From Acidobacteriota bacterium (GTDB taxonomy: Bacteria > Acidobacteriota > Terriglobia > UBA7540), in NCBI GenBank assembly GCA_004298155.1, contig SCRD01000012.1:310001-374000 (forward strand): a stretch of DNA of 64,000 bases, in the 5' to 3' direction. Position 1 is the first letter of the stretch; every line of letters starts with the position of its first letter. The notes under the pieces are model-generated. The model ran no database searches and had not been told where the DNA came from. It worked only from the letters and a program-made list of their open reading frames with translations. The translations under genes and the position numbers were made by a program. Shown here piece by piece: positions 56,313 to 64,000 of the stretch.

Positions 56313-56318
56313 AACGCA

Positions 56319-57116
56319 ATGGCAGGGGATAGCTACGCACTCATTACCGGAGCATCAAGCGGTATTGGCGAATGCTTCGCGCACGCCCTCGCCCGGCGCG
56401 GGCAAAACCTGGTGCTGACGGCACGGTCGGAAGATAAACTCACCCAATTGGCCGCAGACCTGGCTCGTGAACACTCCATCAAATCCGACATAATTCCGGC
56501 AGACCTCAGCGTGCGTGATTCAGCCCCCAGGCTTGCCGCGATCCTCAGGGAGAGAGGCCGTTCGATCAACCTGCTGGTGAACAATGCCGCATTCGGCGCA
56601 CGCGGGGAGTTCTGGAACCTGCCGCTCGACCGTCAGATGTCGATGGTCCGCTTGAATATCAATGCCCTCGCGGAACTCTCGTACCTGCTGCTGCCAGCCA
56701 TGGTGGAACGCGGCGAGGGCGCAATCATCAACGTCTCCTCGACGATCGGTTTCCAGCCCGCAGCCTACACGGCCACCTACGCCGCCACCAAGGCTTTCGT
56801 CACAAGCTTTTCGATGGGACTGGCTGAAGAGGTGCGACGGCACGGTATTCGCGTAGTAACGCTGTGCCCGGGAAGCACCCGCACCAATTTTTTTGAAGCC
56901 GGCAACTACGGAGTCCGCGATATGCCCGGCGGTTTGCAGGCGCCGGAAGAAGTGGTGGAGGAGGCGCTTCGGGCGCTCGACCGGGGCGGTGGGCTGGTGG
57001 TCCCGCGCCTGCTCAACAAATCCATGATTTTCATCCAGCGTTTTTGTCCGCGCGAGACGGTGGCAAAGTTTGCCGCCAGGGTCTTTCGTCCCCGGAACGT
57101 CCGTCAGCAGCCTTGA
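56319..57116 (+). CDS. Short-chain dehydrogenase/reductase (SDR)
   Basis: 265 residues. The classical SDR motifs are present: TGASSGIGE for the nucleotide, NNAAFGARGE, the catalytic Ser in NVSSTIG, and YAATK with Tyr and Lys at about 152 and 156. Basic residues after the second strand (TARSED) suggest NADP. The C-terminus has a short hydrophobic/basic extension. It oxidises or reduces an unknown alcohol or ketone. It sits tightly between the PfkB kinase and the cyclase genes, so it probably belongs to the same route. Confidence 0.9.
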   Translation: MAGDSYALITGASSGIGECFAHALARRGQNLVLTARSEDKLTQLAADLAREHSIKSDIIPADLSVRDSAPRLAAILRERGRSINLLVNNAAFGARGEFWNLPLDRQMSMVRLNINALAELSYLLLPAMVERGEGAIINVSSTIGFQPAAYTATYAATKAFVTSFSMGLAEEVRRHGIRVVTLCPGSTRTNFFEAGNYGVRDMPGGLQAPEEVVEEALRALDRGGGLVVPRLLNKSMIFIQRFCPRETVAKFAARVFRPRNVRQQP

Positions 57117-57162
57117 TGTATCCGCGTAACTGGATATTTTTTGCTGGAAGGGACCTCTCCAT

Positions 57163-57888
57163 ATGGAATTGTCAGATTTGATCGCCAGCATGCGCAACGC
57201 CCGCGTGGTGGACCTGAGCCAGACGCTCGAAGAGCGCATGCCGAACTTTCCCACTCACTCAAAGTTCTTCCATAACCTTTGGGGGTCTTATCAGCTTGGA
57301 GGGAGGTCGCTCAGTTACCAGGTCCTGATGCACGAGCACAACGGAACGCACGTTGACGCTCCCGTGCATTTTGTGAGCGATAGAAATCCCGATGCACACA
57401 AAACGATCGACCAGATTGGGCCTGGCCACCTGATCGGGCGTGGTGTGCGCCTTGATTGCCGCGGGTTGAAGGAAGGCGGTTACGTCTCAGCGCGCTTCAT
57501 TCAAGATTGGGAAGTTCAGCACGACGTCATCGGGGCAGACGACATTGTGCTATTCAATTTTGGATGGTCGGCTCACTGGGGGCTGAGCCCGGATAACCGG
57601 CGCTATCTGAACGACTGGCCGGGTGTTAGCGTGGGGGCCGCGGAATATCTTGTCAGCAAGTCTGTTGTAGCCGTCGGGGTCGATTCACTTTCGCCAGACC
57701 CGCCTGCAGCGCTTGATACCAGGCCGATCCATCCCCTCCTGCTCGAAAAAGAGGTCCTGATTATCGAGAACCTCACGCGCCTTGATGAGCTTCCGGATTT
57801 CTTTCTCTTTTTGGCGCTGCCGCTTAAAATCCGGCAGGGATCCGGCTCCCCCATCCGGGCCATTGCCTTGGTTCCAGGGGCTGAATAA
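57163..57888 (+). CDS. Cyclase-family hydrolase (kynurenine formamidase-like)
   Basis: 241 residues. The family metal motif HxGTHxDxPxH appears as HEHNGTHVDAPVHF (near 65-78), supplying His and Asp ligands for zinc or manganese. Further family signs are DLSQTLEERMP at the start and GVDSLSPDP near 180. Members hydrolyse formamides, lactones or cyclic diones. It ends 15 bases before the convergent kdsC. No tryptophan-pathway genes are nearby, so kynurenine formamidase is only one option. Confidence 0.87.
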   Translation: MELSDLIASMRNARVVDLSQTLEERMPNFPTHSKFFHNLWGSYQLGGRSLSYQVLMHEHNGTHVDAPVHFVSDRNPDAHKTIDQIGPGHLIGRGVRLDCRGLKEGGYVSARFIQDWEVQHDVIGADDIVLFNFGWSAHWGLSPDNRRYLNDWPGVSVGAAEYLVSKSVVAVGVDSLSPDPPAALDTRPIHPLLLEKEVLIIENLTRLDELPDFFLFLALPLKIRQGSGSPIRAIALVPGAE

Positions 57889-57903
57889 CACTTTACCACG
57901 CTG

Positions 57904-58461
57904 TTATTCGGCCGCGTGCAGGTACCCGTCCACCACCGGTTTCCATTTACCCTGGGCATCGAGGATGATCTCAATGGTTTCGCGGATGGCTCCCAGCCCA
58001 CCCGGAGCTTTTGTCACATAGTGGACGTGCCGCCGAAGCAGCGAGTGGCCATTCTGGACGCATACCGCGAAGCCAACCCGCTTCAGGATCGGCAGGTCCA
58101 CCAGGTCATCGCCCACGTAGCACACTTCATCGTCTTTCACACCTGCCGCCTGAAGAATGCGCTCATACGGTGGAATCTTCTTGAGAGAATTTTCCTCGAT
58201 AAAATCCAGCTTCAGCTCCGCCGCCCGGTAACGCACCGTATCCGAACCGCGGCCGCTGATAATGCCTACCTTGATTCCAACCTCGCGCGCGTAACGGATA
58301 CCGATGCCGTCTCGGGAATGAAACGTCTTGGTCTCAAACATACCGCCTCCGGGGCGCGGCACATAGTAGATGCGGCCATCGGTCATGACGCCGTCAACGT
58401 CCAGAAGCAAGAGTTTGACTTTGCTCGCGCGACGGCGGATCTGCTGATTGGACGACGGCAT
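57904..58461 (-). CDS. kdsC: 3-deoxy-D-manno-octulosonate 8-phosphate phosphatase
   Basis: 185 residues from the ATG at 58461 (GAGG upstream), the usual KdsC length. This tetrameric HAD phosphatase (class C0, no cap) has the nucleophile and acid Asp21 and Asp23 in DVDGVMTDG, ISGRGS as motif II and VGDDLVDLPIL as motif IV. It releases phosphate from Kdo-8-P. kdsD lies 670 bases upstream and the kdsA end another 3 kb further. A YdeI-like gene intervenes between kdsC and kdsD. Confidence 0.93.
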   Translation of the reverse strand: MPSSNQQIRRRASKVKLLLLDVDGVMTDGRIYYVPRPGGGMFETKTFHSRDGIGIRYAREVGIKVGIISGRGSDTVRYRAAELKLDFIEENSLKKIPPYERILQAAGVKDDEVCYVGDDLVDLPILKRVGFAVCVQNGHSLLRRHVHYVTKAPGGLGAIRETIEIILDAQGKWKPVVDGYLHAAE

Positions 58462-58533
58462 ATCGCTCCTCACGTATTCCCAATTTGCGCTGCAACAGGC
58501 CCTTCCAACGAATCGCACAACTCTTTCGGCGTT

Positions 58534-59094
58534 TCACTTCAGGCCCAGCTTTTGCCCGCGCGTTAGCAGCGCTATCGATTCCTGCAATCGCTTCTCCCGC
58601 GTTTCGGGCCGTTTGGCTGTATGAATCCACACCACAAAATTGCGCCGGTGGGTTGGCGCAAGAGTGCGAAAGAAGGTCCATGCTTTGGAATTTCGCTTGA
58701 ATGCATCGGCGATGAAGCCTGGTAATTCCGGAACTTCCGGTCTTGGGTCATAGCTGTTGCTGGTCGGTGCCGCGGCGAGTCCCGGCGCTGCCAGCAGGCC
58801 AGCGGCCTTGAGTTCAGTCCAGCGTTTCCGGTTCAACTCCAACCACTTACTGGCGGGTTGCCGCGGCGTAAACTTGCGGGCGAACCGTTCATCGTCCAGC
58901 CGTTTGATCAGGCTATCAATCCAACCAAAACACAGAGCTTCGCGCACCGAACCCTCATAAGCGATCGAGTTAGTCCCAGTGTGACTCTTTTGAAACACAA
59001 GCCAGACTCCCGGGCTTGACGCATGGTGCTTCTCGAGCCAACTGCGCCAGCGATCGCGGTCCCGAATTTCCAGCAGCACGAGTTCATTTGCCAT
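58534..59094 (-). CDS. YdeI/OmpD-associated-family protein
   Basis: 186 residues from the ATG at 59094, with GAGG upstream. The family pattern is clear: WRSWLEKHHASSPGVWLVFQKS, the YEGSVREALCFGWIDS segment and the C-terminal WTFFRTLAPTHRRNFVVWI with AKRPETREKRL. It is a small cytoplasmic protein of unknown biochemical role; some relatives affect bacteriocin sensitivity. It lies between kdsD and kdsC on the same strand (35 and 72 bases apart), an unexpected place in a Kdo operon. Confidence 0.88.
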   Translation of the reverse strand: MANELVLLEIRDRDRWRSWLEKHHASSPGVWLVFQKSHTGTNSIAYEGSVREALCFGWIDSLIKRLDDERFARKFTPRQPASKWLELNRKRWTELKAAGLLAAPGLAAAPTSNSYDPRPEVPELPGFIADAFKRNSKAWTFFRTLAPTHRRNFVVWIHTAKRPETREKRLQESIALLTRGQKLGLK

Positions 59095-59129
59095 ACCCGA
59101 GCCTCGCCAGAAACGATTGGGGAAGGTGG

Positions 59130-60089
59130 TTAAAACATTTCGGTCCGCCACAGGTCGTGAATGTGGACCACACCCTCGATGCGGCCTGCCTCATCCACTA
59201 CCATCAGCGAGGTGATGCGGCGGCTTTCCATCACGTTTAGAGCGCGCGTCGCAAGTTCCTTGCGCCCAATGGTGACAGGGTTACGAGTCATCAGGTCGGC
59301 TGCTGAGTGTTCGAGTGCATGGCCGCCCGCGCGCTGGAAGAAGCGCCGCAGGTCGCCGTCAGAAATCACGCCGGCCAAACGCCCCTCGCCGTCCACGACG
59401 GCCGTATGGCCCAGCTTCTTCTTGCTGATTTCGTAAATCACGTCCGGCAACGTGGTTTCAGGTTGTACTAGCGGGATCTCCTCACCCGTGTGCATCACGT
59501 TCTCCACGCGCCGCAGGCGTACACCCAGGCCGCCGCCCGGGTGAAGTGCTGCGTAGTCCTCCTGCTTGAACCCACGCTTTTCAAGCAGCGCCATGGCCAG
59601 CGCGTCGCCTACCGCCAGCATGGCCGTGGTTGAGGCTGTTGGAGCGAGGCCCAGCGGGCAGGCTTCTTCGCTGATACTCACGTCAATCACCACATCGCTT
59701 GACTGTGCAAGAGTCGAGTTCGGCATGCCGGTCAGCACAATCAGCGGAATCGCAAGGCGCTTGATCGTGTCGAGCAGGCGGAGCAGTTCTTCTGTCTCGC
59801 CGCTGTAAGAGAGCGCCATCAGCACGTCGTTAGGGACCAGCCGCCCGAGGTCCCCGTGGAGCGCTTCTGCAGGATGCAGGAAGAATGAGGGCGTCCCAGT
59901 GCTTGAAAATGTGGCGGAAATCTTCTGTCCGATCAGGCCAGACTTGCCCATGCCGGCCACCACCAGGCGTCCGCGGCAAGCAAGTATGGTTTCTACGGCG
60001 CGCTCAAACTGCTGGTCCAGCCTCCCGATCAGTTCGGCGATGGCGCGCGCCTCAATTTCAAGTACTCTCCTGCCAGTTTCAAGACTCAT
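59130..60089 (-). CDS. kdsD: D-arabinose 5-phosphate isomerase (KpsF/GutQ type)
   Basis: 319 residues. The N-terminal SIS domain (about 35-180) has VAGMGKSGLIGQKISATFSS, ALHGDLGR and SYSGETEEL. Two CBS domains follow (about 205-260 and 270-319; VVDGEGRLAGVISDGDLRR). It converts ribulose 5-phosphate to arabinose 5-phosphate, the sugar that KdsA condenses with PEP. The CBS pair may respond to nucleotides. It begins at 60089. No close upstream gene is on its strand, so it may be first in a kdsD-ydeI-kdsC transcript. Confidence 0.95.
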   Translation of the reverse strand: MSLETGRRVLEIEARAIAELIGRLDQQFERAVETILACRGRLVVAGMGKSGLIGQKISATFSSTGTPSFFLHPAEALHGDLGRLVPNDVLMALSYSGETEELLRLLDTIKRLAIPLIVLTGMPNSTLAQSSDVVIDVSISEEACPLGLAPTASTTAMLAVGDALAMALLEKRGFKQEDYAALHPGGGLGVRLRRVENVMHTGEEIPLVQPETTLPDVIYEISKKKLGHTAVVDGEGRLAGVISDGDLRRFFQRAGGHALEHSAADLMTRNPVTIGRKELATRALNVMESRRITSLMVVDEAGRIEGVVHIHDLWRTEMF

Positions 60090-60300
60090 GCCAGGTGTAT
60101 GCTCAAATCAGGGATGATATCACACGTCGGACGGACACGAACCGCCGGACGGGAGCTTGTCAAAGGCTAAGAAGCTGTTCGATGACCGCAATCCCAATGC
60201 GCCCTTTCCCTGGCGGATTGAAGAACAAACCTTATTCACTTTCAAAGTGTCTGGTCCTACAGGTGTAGTCGTTGGATGACTGATCCCAAGGTTAACGATA

Positions 60301-60600
60301 TTACTCCCTGAACATAAAATCAATCGAAGGCTCATTGAAATGCAAGCCGCCGCCGTAATGAATAAACCCGTCTTCCCGGAACTGGTTCATTAAGGCACTA
60401 ACTTACTCCCGCGTGGCGCCGATCATCTGGATAAGGGTTACGTGGGTGACCCGGAGAATGGCGTCAGTTGCGCCTCCACCTTTTCCGGTCCGCGCCAGGC
60501 GCTTGTCCGTGGAATTGAACATCTGGTCCAGAAGGTCAGCCTCCATGGCGAGAGTGCGCTTGAGAAGATAAGAAAAAAAGATTTCTGATACTTCTTATGG
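60301..60600 (-). pseudogene. Broken Crp/Fnr-family regulator, C-terminal remnant
   Basis: Read on the minus strand, one frame gives VSEIFFSYLLKRTLAMEADL, then LDQMFNSTDKRLAR, VTLIQMIGATRE, a stop, then VSALMNQFREDGFIHY and GGGLHF. This is the dimerisation helix and winged helix-turn-helix of a Crp-family protein (LVDQLFNSSEKRLAR, then EMIGTTRSRVSFFMNRFRKLGFI). A TAA interrupts the recognition helix at about 60408, another TAA lies near 60594, and some ten residues are missing after RLAR. The cyclic-nucleotide domain is gone. The gene is dead. Confidence 0.75.
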
Positions 60601-60731
60601 TCCGTCTATATAAAATTGGACAGGCCGGGCGGCATCCCTCGCATTCCCAAAAGGCCTCTGACAGCGTGCCTCCCCGTCAAAATCGCAATGGGAGATTGCC
60701 CTGGCTCGGAGAACGCAATAAGGAAACAGCC

Positions 60732-61166
60732 ATGCCAAAATTCGAGACAAAGCAGCTCCCTGTTGATCGTGACGCCGTAGCCCCAGACGGGTCGGATGTC
60801 AGAGCTCTGCTGGGGCTCACGGGCGGCGGGATGGCGCATTTTGAACTCGGCTCAGGCCAGATTGCACGCGCTGTCAGTCACCGGACGGTGGAGGAAATCT
60901 GGTACTTCATCGCCGGCCAGGGCGAGATGTGGCGAGAGCTTGACGGCGTTGCCGAGACCGTGGAAGTCTATCCGGGTGTATGCCTTACCATTCCGCTGGG
61001 CACCTGCTTCCAGTTCCGCTGCACAGGGAAGGACCCGCTTGAGGCAATCGGCGTCACCATGCCTCCCTGGCCGGGTGAAGGGGAGGCTGTGCTTATGGAG
61101 GGCCCCTGGCTACCGACAGTCGGTCCTGACCGGACACCCGGAACCTCTGCCTCGCGGGAGGCTTAG
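60732..61166 (+). CDS. Cupin-domain protein
   Basis: 144 residues from the ATG at 60732 (AAGGAA upstream). The single cupin barrel has two motifs: ISHRTVEEIWYFIAGQGEM-like residues at about 50-70 (His, Glu) and VYPGVCLTIPLGTCFQF further on. The usual last His is replaced in GTCFQF, so metal binding may be weak. It is likely a small sugar- or metabolite-binding or isomerase protein. It is the only plus-strand gene in the last 6 kb and ends 45 bases from the convergent GGDEF gene. Confidence 0.75.
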   Translation: MPKFETKQLPVDRDAVAPDGSDVRALLGLTGGGMAHFELGSGQIARAVSHRTVEEIWYFIAGQGEMWRELDGVAETVEVYPGVCLTIPLGTCFQFRCTGKDPLEAIGVTMPPWPGEGEAVLMEGPWLPTVGPDRTPGTSASREA

Positions 61167-61211
61167 GGTCCCGACCTTTCAATGCGCTTCAGGAAGCTCA
61201 ATTATGCAGCC

Positions 61212-63002
61212 CTACCCGCGTCTTTCAATTTCTGCAACGTAAAGAGTGGCGCGGTTGCGGCCGGCGCGTTTGGATTCATAGAGAGCGCGGTCGCTGGCCT
61301 GCAACATTTCTTCAAGAGTGGAGCCGTGTTCGGGATAGACGGCGATACCGAGACTGACAGTGATACTGGGCAGTGGCTTTTCGTTCACTTGAGGCATATT
61401 CATAAGGGCCACAGCATTCCGGATGCGTTCGGCGACCACCTGGCAGGCTTTAGCGCCCGTATCGGGAAGAATGACGACAAACTCTTCCCCGCCCAGGCGC
61501 GCCGTCAGATTGGTCTCCCTCATTGACTGCGTGATTGTTTTGGCAAACAGCTTCAGGACTCTGTCGCCAATTTCGTGGCCGTAGACGTCGTTGATGTTCT
61601 TGAAGTGGTCAAGGTCCAAGATGAGGAAACCCAGAGACGTATCCTTGCGCCGGGCCATGGCCATCAGCTTGCGAGCATAGTCCTTGCAGAAGCGCCGGTT
61701 GTATAAACCTGTGAGCGGGTCGATGTTGGCCTGCTCGCGCATGGTCTGAAGCAGTTGAAGGTTGGAAAGCACCGAAGCGGTTGTGCTGAGATAACTTTCC
61801 AGAAGACTCTCCCGCTCCGGCGTCCAGAACCCTTTTATCCCCTGCAGGCGAATGGCCCCGATAATGATGCCGCCGGCGATCAACGGACCGCAATAGTAGC
61901 TGCCGTCTTCCGGCAAAGCGAACCTTCCGGGGCAAAGCGGTTCCACCGTGACGTCGTTCACGCGGAAGGGGCGCCCCATGCGGACAGCCTTACAGCTGTT
62001 TTTACCTTCAATTACTGGCCAGTCGTGTACATCCGTCGGCAAAGGATGCAGAGAGGCCACGACCTCCAGAAAGTCTTCCTCAGGGCGAAGTTTGAAGATA
62101 ATTACCTGGGCCGGATTGAAGCGGTCGCGGAAAGCGTGCAGAATCTGGTCGTAGACTTCGCTCTCTGATGTGCACTCGGTAACGGATTCCGAGAAACGCT
62201 TGATGGCTGCGAGTTCCTCCCGGTCCCGCCGCAGGGACTGGGACATGTGGAGAAAGCTTCGAGTGAGGACGCCGAATTCATTGTCTGTTTCCGGCGGCAG
62301 CATGAGATCAAAATCACCCTGGCGGAGCCGGTCTGAGGCCTGGGTCAGCTGAAGTACAGGATTTGAAATGTTGCGGCTGATCACATGCACCAACACCGCC
62401 AAAAGCAACGCAAACACTCCCACCAGCACAGCGCCCGAGATGAGCCCGGAGTGAACGATCCGCTGGCTTTGGTCTCTATTCTCTGCGGCAGCCGCCTGAT
62501 TGGCGCCCCGGAACTGACGGATAGTAGTCTGTATGCCGACGAATTCCTCGCTGCCCTGGAGCATCGCAACCGTGGCCTCAGAGGAGCGCCCTGCCTTGAC
62601 TTTTTCGATCAATGGATCAGCCCACGTCTTCTTCCAATCTTCGACACTTTTTCGGATATTCTCCACTCGTGGCGCCATGAGAGGAACGTCTGACTCGATT
62701 TCTCGAAGAACGACAAAATCCTGAAACACGGAAGCTAAGGCCGAATTATAATCGTCCAGGAACAACTGCCGGCCGGTCAGGACATACCCTCGCACACCTT
62801 CTGACATTTGACTGGTGCCCTGCAGCAAAGAATCAGCCCTCATCGCGGCCAATTCTCGATTCTGCGCAGAGACCGTAATGCGCCCCACTTGCCAGTAGTT
62901 GTAAAAAAACAGGGCGATGATTCCCACCAAGGCGAACAGCAGGGGCAGCACCAGGATGAGCACCTGGTCCCTGATTTTCAATTGTTGAATCGAGATAGCC
63001 AT
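61212..63002 (-). CDS. CHASE3-HAMP-GAF-GGDEF diguanylate cyclase
   Basis: 596 residues from the ATG at 63002. A first membrane helix (about 15-35) leads to a periplasmic CHASE3-type helical domain (about 40-180), a second helix (about 185-205), a HAMP linker (RLRQGDFDLMLP), a GAF domain (about 285-425) and a GGDEF domain (about 435-590). The active site reads RLGGEEF (504-508), so cyclic-di-GMP synthesis is expected. The inhibitory I-site RxxD is RETN (495-498), so feedback inhibition is probably lost. It lies between kdsA and the cupin gene. Confidence 0.9.
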   Translation of the reverse strand: MAISIQQLKIRDQVLILVLPLLFALVGIIALFFYNYWQVGRITVSAQNRELAAMRADSLLQGTSQMSEGVRGYVLTGRQLFLDDYNSALASVFQDFVVLREIESDVPLMAPRVENIRKSVEDWKKTWADPLIEKVKAGRSSEATVAMLQGSEEFVGIQTTIRQFRGANQAAAAENRDQSQRIVHSGLISGAVLVGVFALLLAVLVHVISRNISNPVLQLTQASDRLRQGDFDLMLPPETDNEFGVLTRSFLHMSQSLRRDREELAAIKRFSESVTECTSESEVYDQILHAFRDRFNPAQVIIFKLRPEEDFLEVVASLHPLPTDVHDWPVIEGKNSCKAVRMGRPFRVNDVTVEPLCPGRFALPEDGSYYCGPLIAGGIIIGAIRLQGIKGFWTPERESLLESYLSTTASVLSNLQLLQTMREQANIDPLTGLYNRRFCKDYARKLMAMARRKDTSLGFLILDLDHFKNINDVYGHEIGDRVLKLFAKTITQSMRETNLTARLGGEEFVVILPDTGAKACQVVAERIRNAVALMNMPQVNEKPLPSITVSLGIAVYPEHGSTLEEMLQASDRALYESKRAGRNRATLYVAEIERRG

Positions 63003-63200
63003 CGTCTGCTTCAGTATCCGGCGGTTGCTCGTCCCGGCAGCCCCGGCGTTGCTGCCAGAATGGCCCAAGACCTTGAATCCGTCGCCGTGGTGCACGTCCG
63101 TCAAATCAGAACAGGGCAGCTTGGAAGGAACCAATTTGCCCCTTTATACGATTCGCACGGTCGACTTTACCGGACTCTTTTGTCCCCCCGTTGATCGCCC

Positions 63201-64000
63201 TCAACGTAACTGGCGCACAAACTTGCCAAGGTCCCGCAGCCTCCGGGCAAGCGGAGCAAAGTTCTGGAGCTTCAACGCGGATGAGCCGTCCGACAGCGCC
63301 TTCTCAGGGCGGTCGTGCACTTCCAAAAAGATGCCGTCGGCGCCGGCGCCCACGCCTGCCCTTGCCAGAGTTTCGATAAACTGCGGCTGCCCTCCGCTCT
63401 TCTGCCCTTCTCCTCCCGGCAACTGCACCGCATGCGTACAATCGAGCACTACTGGATAACCCCAGTCGCGCATCACGGCCAGCCCGCGCATATCAACCAC
63501 CAGGTTGTTGTATCCAAAAGTGGTTCCACGCTCTGTGATAAGAATCCGGCGGTTTCCAGTGCGCTCGATTTTCTCTATGGCGCTCCGCATGTCCCAGGGG
63601 GAGACGAACTGGCCTTTCTTGATGTTGACAGCCGCGCCACAGCGCCCGGCTGCTTCCAACAGGTCGGTTTGTCTGCAAAGGAAAGCGGGAATCTGGAGCA
63701 CGTCACAAACTTCGGCCGCTGCCCGTACCTGGCTTGCATCATGAATGTCGGTAAGGACGGGAATGCCAACCTTCTTCCGGATCTCCGCCAGTATCGCAAG
63801 CCCCCGCTCGAGGCCGGGCCCTCTATAAGACGACGCGGAAGTCCGGTTGGCTTTATCGAATGACGATTTGAAGATATACGGAATACCCAGCCGGCGCGCG
63901 ACGGCGCTCAGACGCCGGGCCATCATTAGTGCGTGCGGTTCGCTCTCAATAACACAAGGGCCGGCGATTAGAAATAAGGGACGTCCCTGGCCGAGTGAAA
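63201..64000 (-). CDS. kdsA: Kdo-8-phosphate synthase, 5' end beyond the window
   Basis: The frame is open from the stop at 63201 to the right edge, about 266 residues, so only the first few residues are missing. LIAGPCVIESEPHAL near the edge, FKSSFDKANRTS, SYRGPGLERGL, the DIHDASQV segment and LDCTHAVQLPGG are KdsA landmarks. It condenses PEP with arabinose 5-phosphate to Kdo-8-phosphate. The ORF starting at 63926 is an internal Met and not the true start. The GGDEF gene begins 198 bases downstream on the same strand. Confidence 0.95.
   Translation of the reverse strand, partial: SLGQGRPLFLIAGPCVIESEPHALMMARRLSAVARRLGIPYIFKSSFDKANRTSASSYRGPGLERGLAILAEIRKKVGIPVLTDIHDASQVRAAAEVCDVLQIPAFLCRQTDLLEAAGRCGAAVNIKKGQFVSPWDMRSAIEKIERTGNRRILITERGTTFGYNNLVVDMRGLAVMRDWGYPVVLDCTHAVQLPGGEGQKSGGQPQFIETLARAGVGAGADGIFLEVHDRPEKALSDGSSALKLQNFAPLARRLRDLGKFVRQLR

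Noticed and set aside
1-64000. CRISPR arrays, phage genes, transposases or rRNA genes
   Set aside because: None was seen. Repeats in the window are short palindromes without regular spacing, and no integrase or transposase motif appeared in any open frame.

Overview
The window reads as chromosomal DNA of a Gram-negative, LPS-making, respiring heterotroph, most likely an Acidobacteriota (Terriglobia/Bryobacteria-like) genome or MAG. That is inference. It rests on genes for lipopolysaccharide export (a fused LptF-LptG) and Kdo synthesis (kdsA, kdsD, kdsC), a PurS-PurL fusion, a recO-glyQ-glyS-ppdK run, Tat-dependent sugar oxidoreductases, short palindromic repeats of the kind scattered in acidobacterial genomes, and moderately GC-rich codon use. 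No phage, transposase, CRISPR array or rRNA was seen.

Layout. 1-4.5 kb: a truncated GH57 glycosidase divergent from the lptF-lptG fusion. 4.8-11.7 kb (minus): recO, glyQ, glyS, ppdK. 11.7-14.1 kb: a gene-poor stretch with one small membrane protein, two decayed gene relics and two nested-palindrome elements. 14.1-17.9 kb: a covalent-flavin oxidase, then a PIG-L deacetylase plus atypical ROK protein pair. 18.0-22.1 kb (minus): a four-gene respiratory operon (pentaheme cytochrome, Rieske protein, cytochrome b, nonaheme cytochrome). 22.6 kb: tRNA-Pro(UGG). 24.0-30.3 kb (plus): branched-chain acyl-CoA catabolism. It holds a B12-dependent acyl-CoA mutase whose two specificity residues are those of isobutyryl-CoA mutase rather than methylmalonyl-CoA mutase, then a carboxylase beta subunit, an HMG-CoA lyase and a crotonase that together fit leucine breakdown. 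30.5-35.7 kb: a Rieske oxygenase, an SCP2-like protein, a thioesterase, two glycosyltransferases and a prepilin peptidase. 35.7-38.0 kb: a 45-residue small gene, then an ECF sigma factor, an anti-sigma factor and a zinc-ribbon membrane protein, bounded by GGCACGA hairpin repeats. 38.1-41.7 kb: purL and purQ.

41.8-57.9 kb is a carbohydrate-handling region, mostly on the minus strand: an APC permease, a secreted GH36-type glycosidase with a PKD module, a GMC oxidoreductase with its gluconate-dehydrogenase-subunit-3 partner, a Tat-exported unknown, a TIM-barrel epimerase, YjbQ, an amidohydrolase, a PfkB kinase, a SIS isomerase, a Gfo/Idh/MocA oxidoreductase, then on the plus strand a second PfkB kinase, an SDR and a cyclase-family hydrolase. 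The gene mix resembles 3-keto-glycoside and fructosamine (Frl-type) catabolism, but the substrate cannot be read from sequence alone.

57.9-64 kb carries the Kdo genes kdsC, kdsD and kdsA (the last cut by the window end). They are interleaved with a YdeI-like protein, a dead Crp/Fnr regulator, a cupin and a CHASE3-HAMP-GAF-GGDEF diguanylate cyclase.
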